This document shows, in pieces, positions 25,011-35,447 of a DNA stretch of 64,000 nucleotides. The position numbers and the translations under genes were made by a program. Within the stretch, counting starts at the first letter, position 1. Each line of letters opens with the position of its first letter. The stretch comes from Laguncularia racemosa (taxonomy: Eukaryota > Streptophyta > Magnoliopsida > Myrtales > Combretaceae). Where the stretch lies: positions 6,944,001 to 7,008,000 of the forward strand of contig JBBMOL010000013.1 in NCBI GenBank assembly GCA_037954665.1. The letters run 5' to 3'. The notes beneath the pieces are model-generated. The model ran no database searches and was not told the origin of the DNA. It saw only the letters and a list, made by a program, of their open reading frames with translations.

Positions 25011-25084
25011 CCATAATGCTTTTTGGGTGGTAACCCAACCATTAATTCTTTTAGGATTTATCTTAATTAAAAAAAAAAAAGGCC

Positions 25085-25945
25085 ATTAAGCACAGTTATG
25101 TTGTGACAGTGTTGTTTAGAAACACTTCCCACCGAGAGATATATGGTGCTTCAACACGGTCGTGTTCAGGCCGTGTTGCTCCTATACTTTGCACTAAGAG
25201 ATACACAACCATATAACACGGTTGTGTTATGAGCATGTTGATCCCACAATTCCAACTGAGAGATACACGACCATATAACATAATTATGTTAACACTACAC
25301 TTTGCACCGCGAGATACACAATTGTTTAACACGGTCGTGTTCAGGCTGTGTCGATCTCAACTTTTACATCTAGAGTTACATGACCGTGTAACACGATTGT
25401 GTTCAATTGAACACTCCTAATCACTTATATAATTAGATCTAGCGTAATTGAAAAGAGTTTCATATAACCTTAGAGATAAAATGAGATAAATCTTTTGAAT
25501 TAGGGTCAAACCTAATAATGGAATTCAAATATCAATAATGCAATTTTAGGGGTTTTAATTAGAGAGAGATCTTGATTGATTAACCTAAGATTAGAAATTG
25601 ATAATCTTAAGAAAGATATTGATTACAAAATTCCTACGGTTAAGAAAATAAAGATTGAAAATGAAACTAACTGTAATAAATTATATATGATTTTAGGGGG
25701 AACTAAGTCTAGATACATATCCTTACAACATTAATTCAAACTCTTTAGTATATCTACTTTCTTTTCATTATTTTAATAGTTATTTATTAAACAATTAGAA
25801 TTTCTTACTTAATCAATATATTTTAATTTGACGATTAGATAATAAAGTCTTAGTTAATATTAGTAATTGTAGTCTCTATGAGACAACATTCATAATTAGT
25901 TCACTATATTACATTAATCGATAGGTGCACCTGCCTACACTATCA
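25085..25945 (+). repeat. Athila 3' LTR, truncated or rearranged
   Basis: 25419-25945 aligns with the end of the 5' LTR and ends CTACACTATCA before the caatt target copy. The part upstream (about 25134-25410) is a tandem array of five units of about 62 bp, each with an AGAGATACAC start and an ACACGGTCGTGTT-like dyad. It replaces the unrelated-looking first part of the 5' LTR. The left boundary is uncertain. Confidence 0.65.
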
Positions 25946-25950
25946 CAATT
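25946..25950. repeat. Right target-site duplication of the Athila element (caatt)
   Basis: It is an exact copy of 10203-10207 and lies inside the BED-finger codons of the hAT transposase. Confidence 0.85.
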
Positions 25951-26123
25951 CTTGCAAAATTTTCCCAAATGTGAGAACTACTTTGTTAAGCCTTCTTACC
26001 TACAAGTTTTTCAAATTGAGAAGATCCTGCGTATGCATTAGCATTAGGCCCATCGACTTCAGACACATCATATGCATTAATAGGTTGTATTGTATTTATA
26101 GTATCATTGCTTGTAGGATCCAT
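25951..26123 (-). pseudogene. hAT transposase N-terminus with start of the BED zinc finger
   Basis: The ATG complementary to 26121-26123 starts MDPTSNDT. A stop (TAA at 25988-25986) interrupts the frame just before the BED-finger opening SHIWENFARI at the Athila junction. Excluding the Athila insertion and one caatt copy, the next codons at 10202 continue in frame as GVRKDGKSRAKCK, giving the expected BED arrangement. The piece therefore is the first part of the transposase at 8255-10202. Confidence 0.87.
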
Positions 26124-26239
26124 TTTGAAAATACATCAACAAAAGAAAATGTTAGAATACAGAATTACAGATGTTACACTGACGCCAAAAATAAAATTTG
26201 TCAAACAACTAACTTACTATAGAAATCAAAATCGAAATC

Positions 26240-26470
26240 AATACATAATACAAATGTTTCCCTTCCTTTCCCAAACCCTAAAATTGAACCTTAGAACCCC
26301 CAAATCCCAAACCTTAACCCCAAAACCCCCAAAACCAAATGGTTGAACCCATAAAATCCAAACCCCAAACTTAAAGCCCAATGGCTAAACAGTCGAACCC
26401 CCAAACCTCAAACTTCAAACCTAAACCCCAAAACCTAATGGTTAAATGGTCGAACCCCAAAACCCGAACT
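26240..26470. repeat. C-rich degenerate AAACCCC repeat tract
   Basis: The plus strand shows many imperfect units such as AAACCCCAAA, CCAAACCTCAAACTT and TGGTTAAATGGTCGAACCCC. It lies just upstream of the hAT transposase start, so it may be part of the transposon 5' non-coding region. It resembles but is not telomere repeat. Confidence 0.7.
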
Positions 26471-26662
26471 CGAAACCTCACACTACAGCCACAATGGATC
26501 CTCATAAAATTATTTAAAAAAAAAAAAAGCAACTGGAGGAGGAGTAACTGACCATGAGTGATTGACAAGTGACTAATGTGTGGTTAGGAGACCGTCAAAT
26601 TGGGGACGACAAGTGAGGAGTGGTTGACAAGAGGACAATGATGATGAGTGAAGAGGAGTAGA

Positions 26663-26940
26663 GGATAAGGAGGTCGTCTAGGTAGAGGAGAACTAGTCTA
26701 TAGACCGATGGTCTTAGCCTCTCGATTGGTTTGTCATGGTTCTGGGTTCATGGCTCATGATTGTAGTGGCCAGTGGGTAGGTGTGCTGGTCAGTCGTTTC
26801 GGATAAGGAGGTCGTCTAGGTAGAGGTGTGTGATAATTGATGTGAATGTGTGAGCTGCCTGTGCACTAGTGGCTCGTAGGTGGGTATGGTGGCCAATGGT
26901 CTTAGACGAGGAGGTTGTTTGGGTATTAGGTAGAGGTGTG
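26663..26940. repeat. Direct repeats in the hAT subterminal region
   Basis: GGATAAGGAGGTCGTCTAGG followed by TAGAGG occurs at 26663 and 26801, and a diverged copy (GAGGAGGTTGTTTGGG... TAGGTAGAGGTGTG) at about 26905. A second block, TGTGAATGTGTGAGCTGCCT, recurs as TGTGAATGTGTGAGTTGCCT. They lie between the transposase start and the right terminus and could be transposase-binding or promoter repeats. Confidence 0.75.
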
Positions 26941-27257
26941 TTGTGTGTGAGTGTGATGGTTCATGTGAATGTGTGAGTTGCCTATGCTATACTACTGTGA
27001 GTAAGTCTGAGGACTAAGGTAGTGCATAGCATGGCTTACTCATTGTTTGTTTATGTTTTCAATTATTATTTTTTTGTTTAAATTAGCGAGCCAAGCAAAC
27101 CCGCCCCCACAATAGGTTGATTTGCTCTAATTTGTGGGCCACATAGGATGTACCAAAAAGCTCACAATTCATATAGATCAATTTTTTGGGCCTAATCCAT
27201 AAAAAATTACATGTTGAGTAGACTGGCCCATTGAGCCCGTCGTACATTCCTGATCTA

Positions 27258-27265
27258 GTTATATG
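27258..27265. repeat. Right target-site duplication of the hAT element (gttatatg)
   Basis: It is an exact copy of 7437-7444 directly after the right terminus. Confidence 0.85.
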
Positions 27266-28366
27266 CTCATTTTGCATCTACAGTGTATTAAACACTTTAC
27301 CCCGTCATGTGCATCATTCACCGGCTTGCGACCTCTCACCTACTGAGTGACAACATGAGTGGTTACCTCCTGCAACTTCTACTCCAATATCACATTAGCG
27401 TCTCGATTCCCCCCGCAATCCAACTCACCCTCGCCCCCCCGCCCCAAATGAGCATGATCAGGGCGGACATGCTCGAGTCATTTACTTGTAAACCTTAGTT
27501 ACCATGCTTTAATTTTGTGTCGATATTCGATACTAGTATTTTATTTGGATAGAGAAATTTTATCAACAAACAAACTTTTAATAGAAATTGATTGAACCAC
27601 TTGTAGCAAGCAATTAAATGAAAAACCAAAAAGTAAATTTTTAATATAATTACTTAAGCTAGTCGAAATTTTAGACTTGTGGAGCCAACCTGAAAACTAG
27701 ACAGTAATAAATGAAATTTAATGTTTTATTTTATGTGCATTATCTATATTTAAAAGACAAAGTATTTGCAATGATGTACCGAGAGGAAGATTGGCGTGTT
27801 TTGGGTGTAAGGGAGTTGAATATTAAATCTGTATGGTCAGAAAATTTATTTACATTAAATAAAAGAAATTTAAAAGGGCGCCTCAATTTTTAATATCATG
27901 GAACTTTTGAGAAAAGCATGTCTTGAAACAAAAGTCATCATTTAGCAATGAGTTTCTATATTATTAAGCTAATAGTATTTATTAGACTAAAACTATATAT
28001 GATATAACATATAGTTTTTAATGGCAAAATATTCAGAAAGTGAGTTTACCTACAAAAATTAGTGGAAGGAGTGATAATGATTCTTTTGTTTTAATCATAT
28101 ATATATATATATATATAAGTATAGCATTATCTCTCTATTTTAGAAAACATATCACAGATGTGTATTCTATAAATATTTCTCAAAAAGCTATAGTTATAAT
28201 CATAAATTCATATCAATCAAATGAATCATTTGAATTCAAATATAAAAGGTTTATGGATGAATTTAATAATTTGGATAATACATTTAAGACAACTCTTTCT
28301 TGATTAAAAGGAATTTCTATGGCTCCAATCAATAAAATGAATAGTCCTAAAACAAATATGAAAATA
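27266..28366. other. Intergenic region right of the hAT element
   Basis: It includes a short GC-richer patch near 27400-27480 and an AT microsatellite at about 28098-28118. No recognisable gene is present; the short frames at 27307-27498, 27711-27893 and 28040-28303 show no family features. This DNA and the DNA left of 7437 were contiguous before the hAT insertion. Confidence 0.45.
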
Positions 28367-28490
28367 GTATCAAAGCCCTTAACTATTGTTCTTGACAAAT
28401 AACCCGATTTAACCCATTTTTCAAGAGAAATTTTTATGAGATCCCTATCTATTAGAATTTTGATTTCTAGTTCGGCAAACAAATAATCAT
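28367..28490 (-). pseudogene. psaA: Plastid-derived psaA 5' fragment (NUPT)
   Basis: The minus-strand reading from the ATG at 28488-28490 matches the N-terminus of photosystem I subunit PsaA. After a one-base deletion near the start, the frame reads [18 protein letters not shown] and [10 protein letters not shown], matching the PsaA pattern EVKILVDRD-IK-SFEEW...FSRTIAKGPDT over about 36 residues. The match stops abruptly at about 28367, where the leftward sequence is not psaA. It is a short, decayed nuclear copy of plastid DNA and has no function as PsaA. The flanking 28491-28960 may also be organellar but I could not identify it. Confidence 0.75.
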
Positions 28491-29928
28491 TGAATCCATC
28501 TCATTCCAAACAAAATATGGGAAGACTTAACAAGTCTATACTCACAAGAAGTAAGAGGTTTTTATTTTTCATTTTCTGTCCATCAATAGATAAGATTATT
28601 ATCACAAAGATTGTTGACATTAACTAATCGTATTGCATGTGCTATCCATTCTTGAGACAAACGAAACTCTATTTTCGTACATTCTTCGGCATGACAGCTC
28701 ATCAAACAATTCCAAGTTCAATGATGCGCGGTTCAAACGATTGTGAATTTTAAATTTGAGTCACAAGCCGGAGGCACGACAAATGCATTTTCCTTGTTAT
28801 CAAGGGCAAATTATAAAACCTTACACACCTTTTTTTGCAATGAATACAACTGTATTTTTACGATTTTGCAATGTATTGATCCATATTTTATCATTAAGAA
28901 AGGCATTACACTTGTTCTTCTACACGAAGCAATCTCAATCTTTGATTAAATATGACATATAATAGAACGCCAAATCAAAATAGCAACGCATGTTTTTGTA
29001 TAATAGGGAGTGTTTAAGGTCAGGGTATTCATTGCTAAGAAACTTAAAGCATATCTAATATGAATTTGATTGGGTTAAAATTTGGACAGCTTTTTATAGT
29101 TTGATTTGATTGTTGTTTTTAATCTTGTTTGATTGTTTATAATACATATGTATCACTACAACTTTTACTTGTATAATTTGATGCTAGATTTCAAGTAAAA
29201 AGATTTAACAAGCAAGCTAGAACCGTATATAAGCACATTAAAAAGAAAAAGAATTATGGATAATAATTTCTCTCAAATAAGCTCAATTTTTCTGCTCAAA
29301 CTTATCTTTTGAATTCTCTATTGGATCATCTACATTAAATAATAAGCAAGTTGATAGAAAAAAAAAAAAAAGACTGTACACTTACATAGCATGAGGTCTC
29401 TAAGATTAGAGAGAGACAAAATTGAGATTGTGAGAGTACTAGGAATTAAGACCGAGTTAAGAACAATGGGTTAACTTATGCCATGTATAGTATGCTAAAA
29501 TGGATTTGAAATAGAATCGCGATTTCAAAATTCATTTCGTTTCAGAAGTTAAAATCATGATTCTTTATAATTGATAATTTTAACTTTAAAGGGAAATTCA
29601 ATTCTACCTTTACATATATAGAATCGTGATTATTCTACTCTCATTAATTATATTTACTTAAATAGCATTTTTAACTTCATTAATGCATATTTATTGTATT
29701 TATGGATTATTGACATTTTTAATGAATACTATTATATACACATTTTGTTCCATTTGAAACAATCAATTATAATATAGGAATAAAATTAGTGGTTTTGTGG
29801 ACATTTCTAAATATAGGAATAACTTAGCATTCCATATCTAATTCCATTTTAATTTCATTCCAAATCATTTCTATATACAAAACATAACATTAGAGAAGAT
29901 ATGAACTAAGAGTAAGAAGTTATTCGAA

Positions 29929-30082
29929 CATGAAGGTTAGTTTGCATGAGAGTGAAGTGAAGGAGATTGGAGGTAGTGAGGATTGAAAGATTGGGAGTCA
30001 ATTACTTAAGGTTAGAGTTTTTTTTTTTTTTTATTTGCATAAAGAGTTTATAAGTTAGGCCTATTTGTTGAGATTCAAAATT
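29929..30082 (+). repeat. Direct repeat copy 1 (about 155 bp)
   Basis: It starts CATGAAGGTTAGTTTGCATG and includes AGTGAAGTGAAGGAGATTGG, CTTAAGGTTAG, a T-run and CCTATTTGTTG. The same order recurs about 790 bp downstream, with small indels. Confidence 0.75.
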
Positions 30083-30716
30083 TAATAATGTTGCATCTTT
30101 TTTCCTTTTTTTAACTAAGAAGCACTCCATTCGATTCAACTCTTTGAATTGAACTATAAATCCTTTTGACCATTTTTAAAGGAAATGGATCATCTCAATT
30201 TTCATTCTTTCAATTCCACTTAATTTATGTGAATGGTTAAGATTACTTAAAAAAATTATATAATATCATGACATTGTTGAGATGTTATCAATTTCTTGTA
30301 ATCTCAACTATAGATTATATGTGATAATATTTTAAGGGGATAAATTGAGGAAATTTGAGATAATGTAAAACTATAAACAATCCCACTATAAAGCAAAACT
30401 AGCTTGTGATTTTACCTCCAACTAGTAGTTTAAGTATCATATAATAAATCTGCAAGACTCAACAAATGCATATTATGAGAAGAAAAACTTAGCTTGCCAC
30501 ATAAAAAATTAGGACTTGAATCTTATTCTTAAAGCTAACTAGTGAAATAGAAGGCTCAAATAAAGGGATAGACCCATGGGGATGATAAAGGGGTTATGGC
30601 TCTCCACACCCAAAAATCAACTTTTGAAATTAAGTCTCACTAAAATAGGCATACACTCATAATAGATGGGTTGTTGGACCAAAATCAGACATATCCAACC
30701 TAAAAATCAAGTCTAG

Positions 30717-30872
30717 CATGAAGGTTAGTTTGCATGAGAGTGATATGAAGGAGATTGGAGATGGTGAGGTGAGGATTGAGAGATTGAGAGCCAACTTCTT
30801 AAGGTTAGGTTTTTTTCTTTTTTTCAATATAATGTTTGTACATTTGGCCTATTTGTTGGTGTTCAAAATTCC
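30717..30872 (+). repeat. Direct repeat copy 2 (about 155 bp)
   Basis: It is homologous to 29929-30082 throughout. The pair could be a local duplication or short LTR-like ends, but there are no TG..CA termini or primer site. Confidence 0.75.
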
Positions 30873-31269
30873 AAAGAAAGAGTAAGAATCACAATCAAAT
30901 ATTGAAAAATTTTAACATTGAAACACCAAGTTTAACCATAGTTGTCATATTCTTGTAGATTTTACCATCATCGTTTCATCTACAACTAGGTTAGGATAAA
31001 AATCTTTATTATATATTGCGCTTTATGGCTTCTTTTGCATGCTACCTTTCATTATATTATATAACTTATTTTCATGGTATAATTGGTATTACTTTCATAT
31101 GTTGACATTACAACCTAACTACTTTATTTAGAGATCTGAATATTTTCTTACTTCTTTTTCAATGAAGGGAGATTCAAACTTGCACCATCTTCATGGGAGA
31201 TGGTGTTTATGCTAACTTAGAAATATAAATTTTTAAAAGGTTTGTTCTATCCATAGGTTATAATAGAAG

Positions 31270-31625
31270 TAAAGGGAAATTGCAAATAACCTCTATAAAC
31301 TTTAATTTAATGTAAATAATACCTTTTGAACTTTAAAATGTTGGAAATAACGCCCTAAACTTTGATAAATTAGCAATGTAAAAAAAAATTAATGAAAAAA
31401 TACATTAAGTTTAAAGTTTGGGGGCTGCTAAAGACCATTTTAATAAGTTTGAAAGGTATCTCTTAATCAAGGGCAAACTTTAAAAGCGTTATTTACAGGT
31501 TTGGGGGGTTATTTATCCATATATTGAAATTTAGAGGGATTGTTTCATATTTACAATATTCAAGAGTTTAGAAAGTATATCCATACTTAAGTCAAAATTT
31601 AGGGAAATAATTTGCATTTTCCTCT
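31270..31625. mobile_element. Non-coding element with about 40-bp terminal inverted repeats
   Basis: The left end reads TAAAGGGAAATTGCAAATAA and the right end, inverted, reads TAGAGGAAAATGCAAATTAT. Both continue with CCTCTATAAACTTTAATT-like and CCCTAAATTTTGACTT-like sequence. The size of about 356 bp and the lack of a reading frame fit a MITE or MULE-derived element. No target duplication is evident. Confidence 0.55.
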
Positions 31626-32498
31626 AAAAGTATGTGGATGGAGAGGTTGCAACTAGAGGAATTCAAGGATAGACTTTAACACAAATTTTAAAATCAAACT
31701 TTCACAGTGACATAAAAAGTTAATAAATTTTAGTACAAATATGTAAAATCATGTATTTAAGCTATATTGTTGTCTTGTTTAGTTAATTTAAACTGTAATA
31801 AATCAATTTAAAATTTTAGTTCATGTTTTGAAAACTATGGAATAAATGCAAATTGCCTATAAGCTACATTTAAGCAAAATCGAATAAAAAGAAATAGAGA
31901 TTAAATTTTGGATTTTCAAATTTTGCTCGATATAACTTGAGTCTATCACGTATTTATAACATAAGTAAAAAATAGTGGACAATCCCATTCATGCTAGGCA
32001 AACGACACCAATGTGCAGCTCTTTATGTTCTGCTTGAAAGTTCCAATTTCAAGGCTACCTTTGCAATTTCTCCTTTTTGCATGTAGCATCTCTGTACTAT
32101 ACAATGTTTCTATGTACATGTTTGGTATTGCAATCTAAATTACTGTTGATATCTATTATTAAAAAAGATGAAAATTCCTTTTCACTTAACAAAGGTGTGG
32201 GTATGATTTTCTTTGATTTGATTTGCTGTTCAATCCAGACCAAACTATGCAATGCAATTTAGTTGTGTTATTGCTTTGAATCAAATCATGCAATTCGATT
32301 TAAAAAGTTTTTCAAACCATTTGATTATGTTCCGTTCAAATCATAGAATGAACCATAATTTTATTGTCCAAAAACATTTAAATGCACGAGATAAAATATC
32401 ATATCATTATCTTATATACGCAATTCACTTAACATTTACATGCACTAGTGTTAGATTGTGAGGACCTAGGCTTAAGTAATAATGTTAAAATTAAAATA

Positions 32499-32500
<2 letters not shown>

Positions 32501-32530
<30 letters not shown>
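32501..32530. repeat. Compound (TA)n(TG)n microsatellite
   Basis: About ten TA units are followed by five GT units. Related TATG and TATA runs continue to about 32740. Confidence 0.85.
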
Positions 32531-32861
32531 ATAATGTAAAATGAATGCATATATATATGTATGTATGTATGTATATATATGTTATATGATAAATTTAAAA
32601 AAAATATGAATTATATGGGTAAATATATGTATATATATGGAATATATATAGATATATGTAAAATTGTACACATTATATTATATTATCTATAACTAGGAAA
32701 AAAATGAATTATATGGGCATATATATATACATATATGGAATATATATAGATACATGTAAAAATGTACATATTATATTATATTAGGGGAAAACAAATGAGG
32801 AAGAGAAAACCATGCAGAATGGCACCCTTACTCAATGTCAGCAAAATTAAGTAAGTAATAT

Positions 32862-32893
<32 letters not shown>

Positions 32894-35082
32894 TTAGAAT
32901 AGAGGAGAGAAGAGATAAAAAAATCATCAAAAATTACACAAAAAAAAAAAAAAACCAAAACCCTCTCTATTTCATCTGAATTTTTAGGGCAAATTGCAAT
33001 TAAAATTTCCAACATGCAATTATCAGGAGAGGAAGAAGAACAAGGTTGAAGTAAGAGGCAACAAGAATTTGAAAAAATTGAAGAGAAATCATAAATAAAT
33101 AGGGGACGATTTGGCCTATTTGGTCGAAGGGGTTAGGGTCAAGCTACTACTAGGCCAAGCTAGGGTTAAGGTTTTAGGTGGGGGAGGATTCTGGCCAACA
33201 TAGTAGTGGCTGGAGGCTGATGAACGGAGCAGCCTCCAGTAACACTCGAAACTTTATGTTTTTGTTAAAAATATCAAATGTTGATTAAAAATTATGATTT
33301 TTGGTATTCTAGCATAAATTTGTATTTATATTAATGTGGTAATTCTATTTTGGTGAAATTTGATTTAAAAATATGTAGTCCTCAAAAAATGCTCCGTTCT
33401 AATCAGAAATTAAATTGGAAAATGAATAGGAAAAATGATGCATTTTTGATGTAATTGTTTAGTATATAAGATCCTTATATGATTTAGTAAATCACCAAAT
33501 TAATAATTGTTCAAATTGGAGTCATTTTTTATTTTTAGTGAATTTTTCAAGCCAATTATCCTATTCTGGCCAAATTAAATCCTTAGCAAAATTAGGGAAT
33601 TTGATTTGATTAGTTGAGTTTGATGTTTAGTTGAGGTTCATTGAAGTATAATATGATGTTAAGAAGCTTAGGTTAGTTACGAAACAAAAACGAGAGTGTT
33701 TGGTGCAAAATCGTGATAATTTAGAACCATACGATTCAATGTAAAATCAGATCAGAATTTAAGTACATTAATATATAATAGAGCGTAATATACCCATATG
33801 TATATGAATTAGACATTGTACGAAAATGGTGGATTATATGAGGTTAGGATGGAATTTAGGGGTTTGGAATACTAAATTAGCAATTTAGGGTTCAGTAAAG
33901 TAAATTGAGTAACATTGGTTAGTATATTGATGATTCAGGTATTTCTGTTGAGTGAGGAGGACAAAGGAATTTAGCTGGTGCGATTTTTTGGATTAACATA
34001 TATTGTTTCAGGTGAGTACCCCCTTAACTCCTCTCTTGGGTACAAGTGGTTGATAATGTAGACTACTTATTGTTGGCTAAAATTACCTTGTACGATCACT
34101 TACTATGATCAATGCATGAGAATTGTTGAATTACATTTGATTACTGATGACTGGTTGTGTGTCATGATATGGTTGGATTGTGAGAATAAAGGAACATTCT
34201 AGAAATCCTACAATGAGAGTTAGGTGCAGGATTTGATTGTACTATTTCTGATTATATGTGATGTAATGAACTTAAATTATTGAATGCTTTATGATTGTGA
34301 TGAAATGCTTGGTTATTTTTAGCTTATTAGATGTGGTTTATATGACTGGCTAAGTTCATACTATTGTTGTCTCGATAATGATGAAATATCTAAATGGATA
34401 ATAAAATGGAAAACTGATCGTTGACATGTATAACTTCATTAAAGTATACCTAACTGAGTTTTAGGAATCGAACATATCAAATGGGGCTTAAGCTGTAAGT
34501 ACCTACTAACCCAAAACACTTAATGTAAGGAAAGTCTCGTTCCCTACCTAGTAAGTTTGTGGTACGACCTTTGAGTCGACCCGGATAGGTTTGAGGCACA
34601 GTTGACGAACTGACCCAATTCAATGACCTATAGGAATCTGGTTACCCCTTTTGTTCGAGGCAAGTAAAAGGTGAATTGAATGTTTCTAATTAAAAAGAGT
34701 ACGTAAGGATGTCTTAATTGGTTGAGAAAATATTAAGTTTTGAAAAGTACATGAGGGTAGTTTATCTACCAATTGACAAGCTTTGCCTAGGTTAATTGAA
34801 ATGTATTTGTGACCTATGAGTAATCAGGAGTGATTTGAAATGGTCTCCAATGAAAAGGTTATGAGTTTGGTAAAACGAAATTATAAGGAAAATATTATTA
34901 AGTAAGATCATGGTGATGCTAAAATGTAAGAAATTGAATTGGGTTTCTTGCAAGTATAGCTTTGAGTTAAAAACTTGCTTACTTAAGTAATCACTTCCAA
35001 GATATTTGATAATATTGTTGGTTACTATTATGTGATTTCATTGTTAGTTTTTGTTGGGTTTCTTGATTATGTACTCACTTTG

Positions 35083-35124
35083 CTTCTTAAGAAGCTGAGG
35101 GGTTAGTGTTTTTGCTAACCTCAG
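35083..35124. other. Palindrome plus hairpin
   Basis: CTTCTTAAGAAG (35083-35094) is a perfect palindrome. It is followed directly by CTGAGGGGTTAG ... CTAACCTCAG (35095-35124), which folds into a stem of ten pairs with a two-base bulge and an eight-base loop (TGTTTTTG). Its role is unknown. Confidence 0.7.
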
Positions 35125-35406
35125 GTACAGGTACTGGAGAATAAGTTGCTAGAGACTCAGGTTTTTAGAGAGCATCAATAGAGGCAAACAGGGCCTTAGT
35201 TTCCATTTTAGAACCTCTGTTATTTGTAATAAGATGTCTTGTGCATGATGTTGTAGTGCTTGTAAATAAGATTTATAGGTGTTAATCTTCGGATTGTAAT
35301 GTAAATATTTGTGTGTATAAGGTTGGATTTGTAATCCTTTTTAGCCACTTAAGGCTATAGAATTAATCATGGGTTGTGCCTATTTACCGGAAATGTAGAT
35401 CTCAAT

Positions 35407-35408
<2 letters not shown>

Positions 35409-35443
<35 letters not shown>
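35409..35443. repeat. TA dinucleotide microsatellite
   Basis: About seventeen uninterrupted TA units. It lies just before the possible end of the 32.5-35.5 kb block. Confidence 0.9.

Positions 35444-35447
<4 letters not shown>

Larger units (their letters stand above)
10208..25945 (+). mobile_element. Athila/Tat-lineage Ty3-Gypsy LTR retrotransposon (degenerate, with two inner insertions)
   Basis: The element runs from TGATAAATG at 10208 to ACTATCA at 25945, flanked by caatt. The order is 5' LTR, a primer-binding site resembling the tRNA-Asp type used by Athila, gag, protease, RT, RNase H, integrase, and a truncated 3' LTR. The pol order and sequence motifs (FMDD in RT, DLGAS in protease, a GGTGGTAACCCAACC-type tail after integrase) fit Athila. 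No envelope-like frame is visible. Two Gypsy elements interrupt it at 15428-19075 and 20206-24401; without them the internal region is about 5.5 kb. Stops and frameshifts are frequent throughout, so it is dead. It inserted into a hAT transposase gene and is therefore younger than that transposon. Confidence 0.87.
7445..27257 (-). mobile_element. hAT-superfamily DNA transposon, interrupted by a nest of LTR elements
   Basis: The ends are defined by a perfect 8-bp duplication (gttatatg) on both sides. The termini are imperfect inverted repeats: left TAGGGGTGGAAATG and, inverted from the right, TAGATCAGGAATG, each followed shortly by AATGGGCCAG. The transposase remnant is on the minus strand in two pieces, 26123-25951 (N-terminus) and 10202 to about 8255 (rest), separated by the Athila element at 10208-25945. 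Subtracting that insertion and one copy of its duplication leaves about 4.1 kb, a normal length for an autonomous plant hAT element. The non-coding 5' side (26.2-27.1 kb) has C-rich and GT-rich repeats. Multiple stops show it is inactive. The family assignment rests on transposase motifs and TSD length and is secure. Confidence 0.88.
28491..31269. other. Intergenic AT-rich region with a direct repeat
   Basis: It contains no recognisable gene. Apart from the direct repeat pair at 29929-30082 and 30717-30872, I see only low-complexity A/T tracts. Confidence 0.45.

Noticed and set aside
25085..25418. Envelope-like gene after the Athila pol
   Set aside because: The frames found (25096-25332, 25229-25420) are translations of a 62-bp tandem repeat, with no signal peptide or membrane segment.
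28743..28962. Overlapping 68-residue frames as genes
   Set aside because: Both are short, overlap in different frames and have no family features; the region is next to a plastid-derived fragment.
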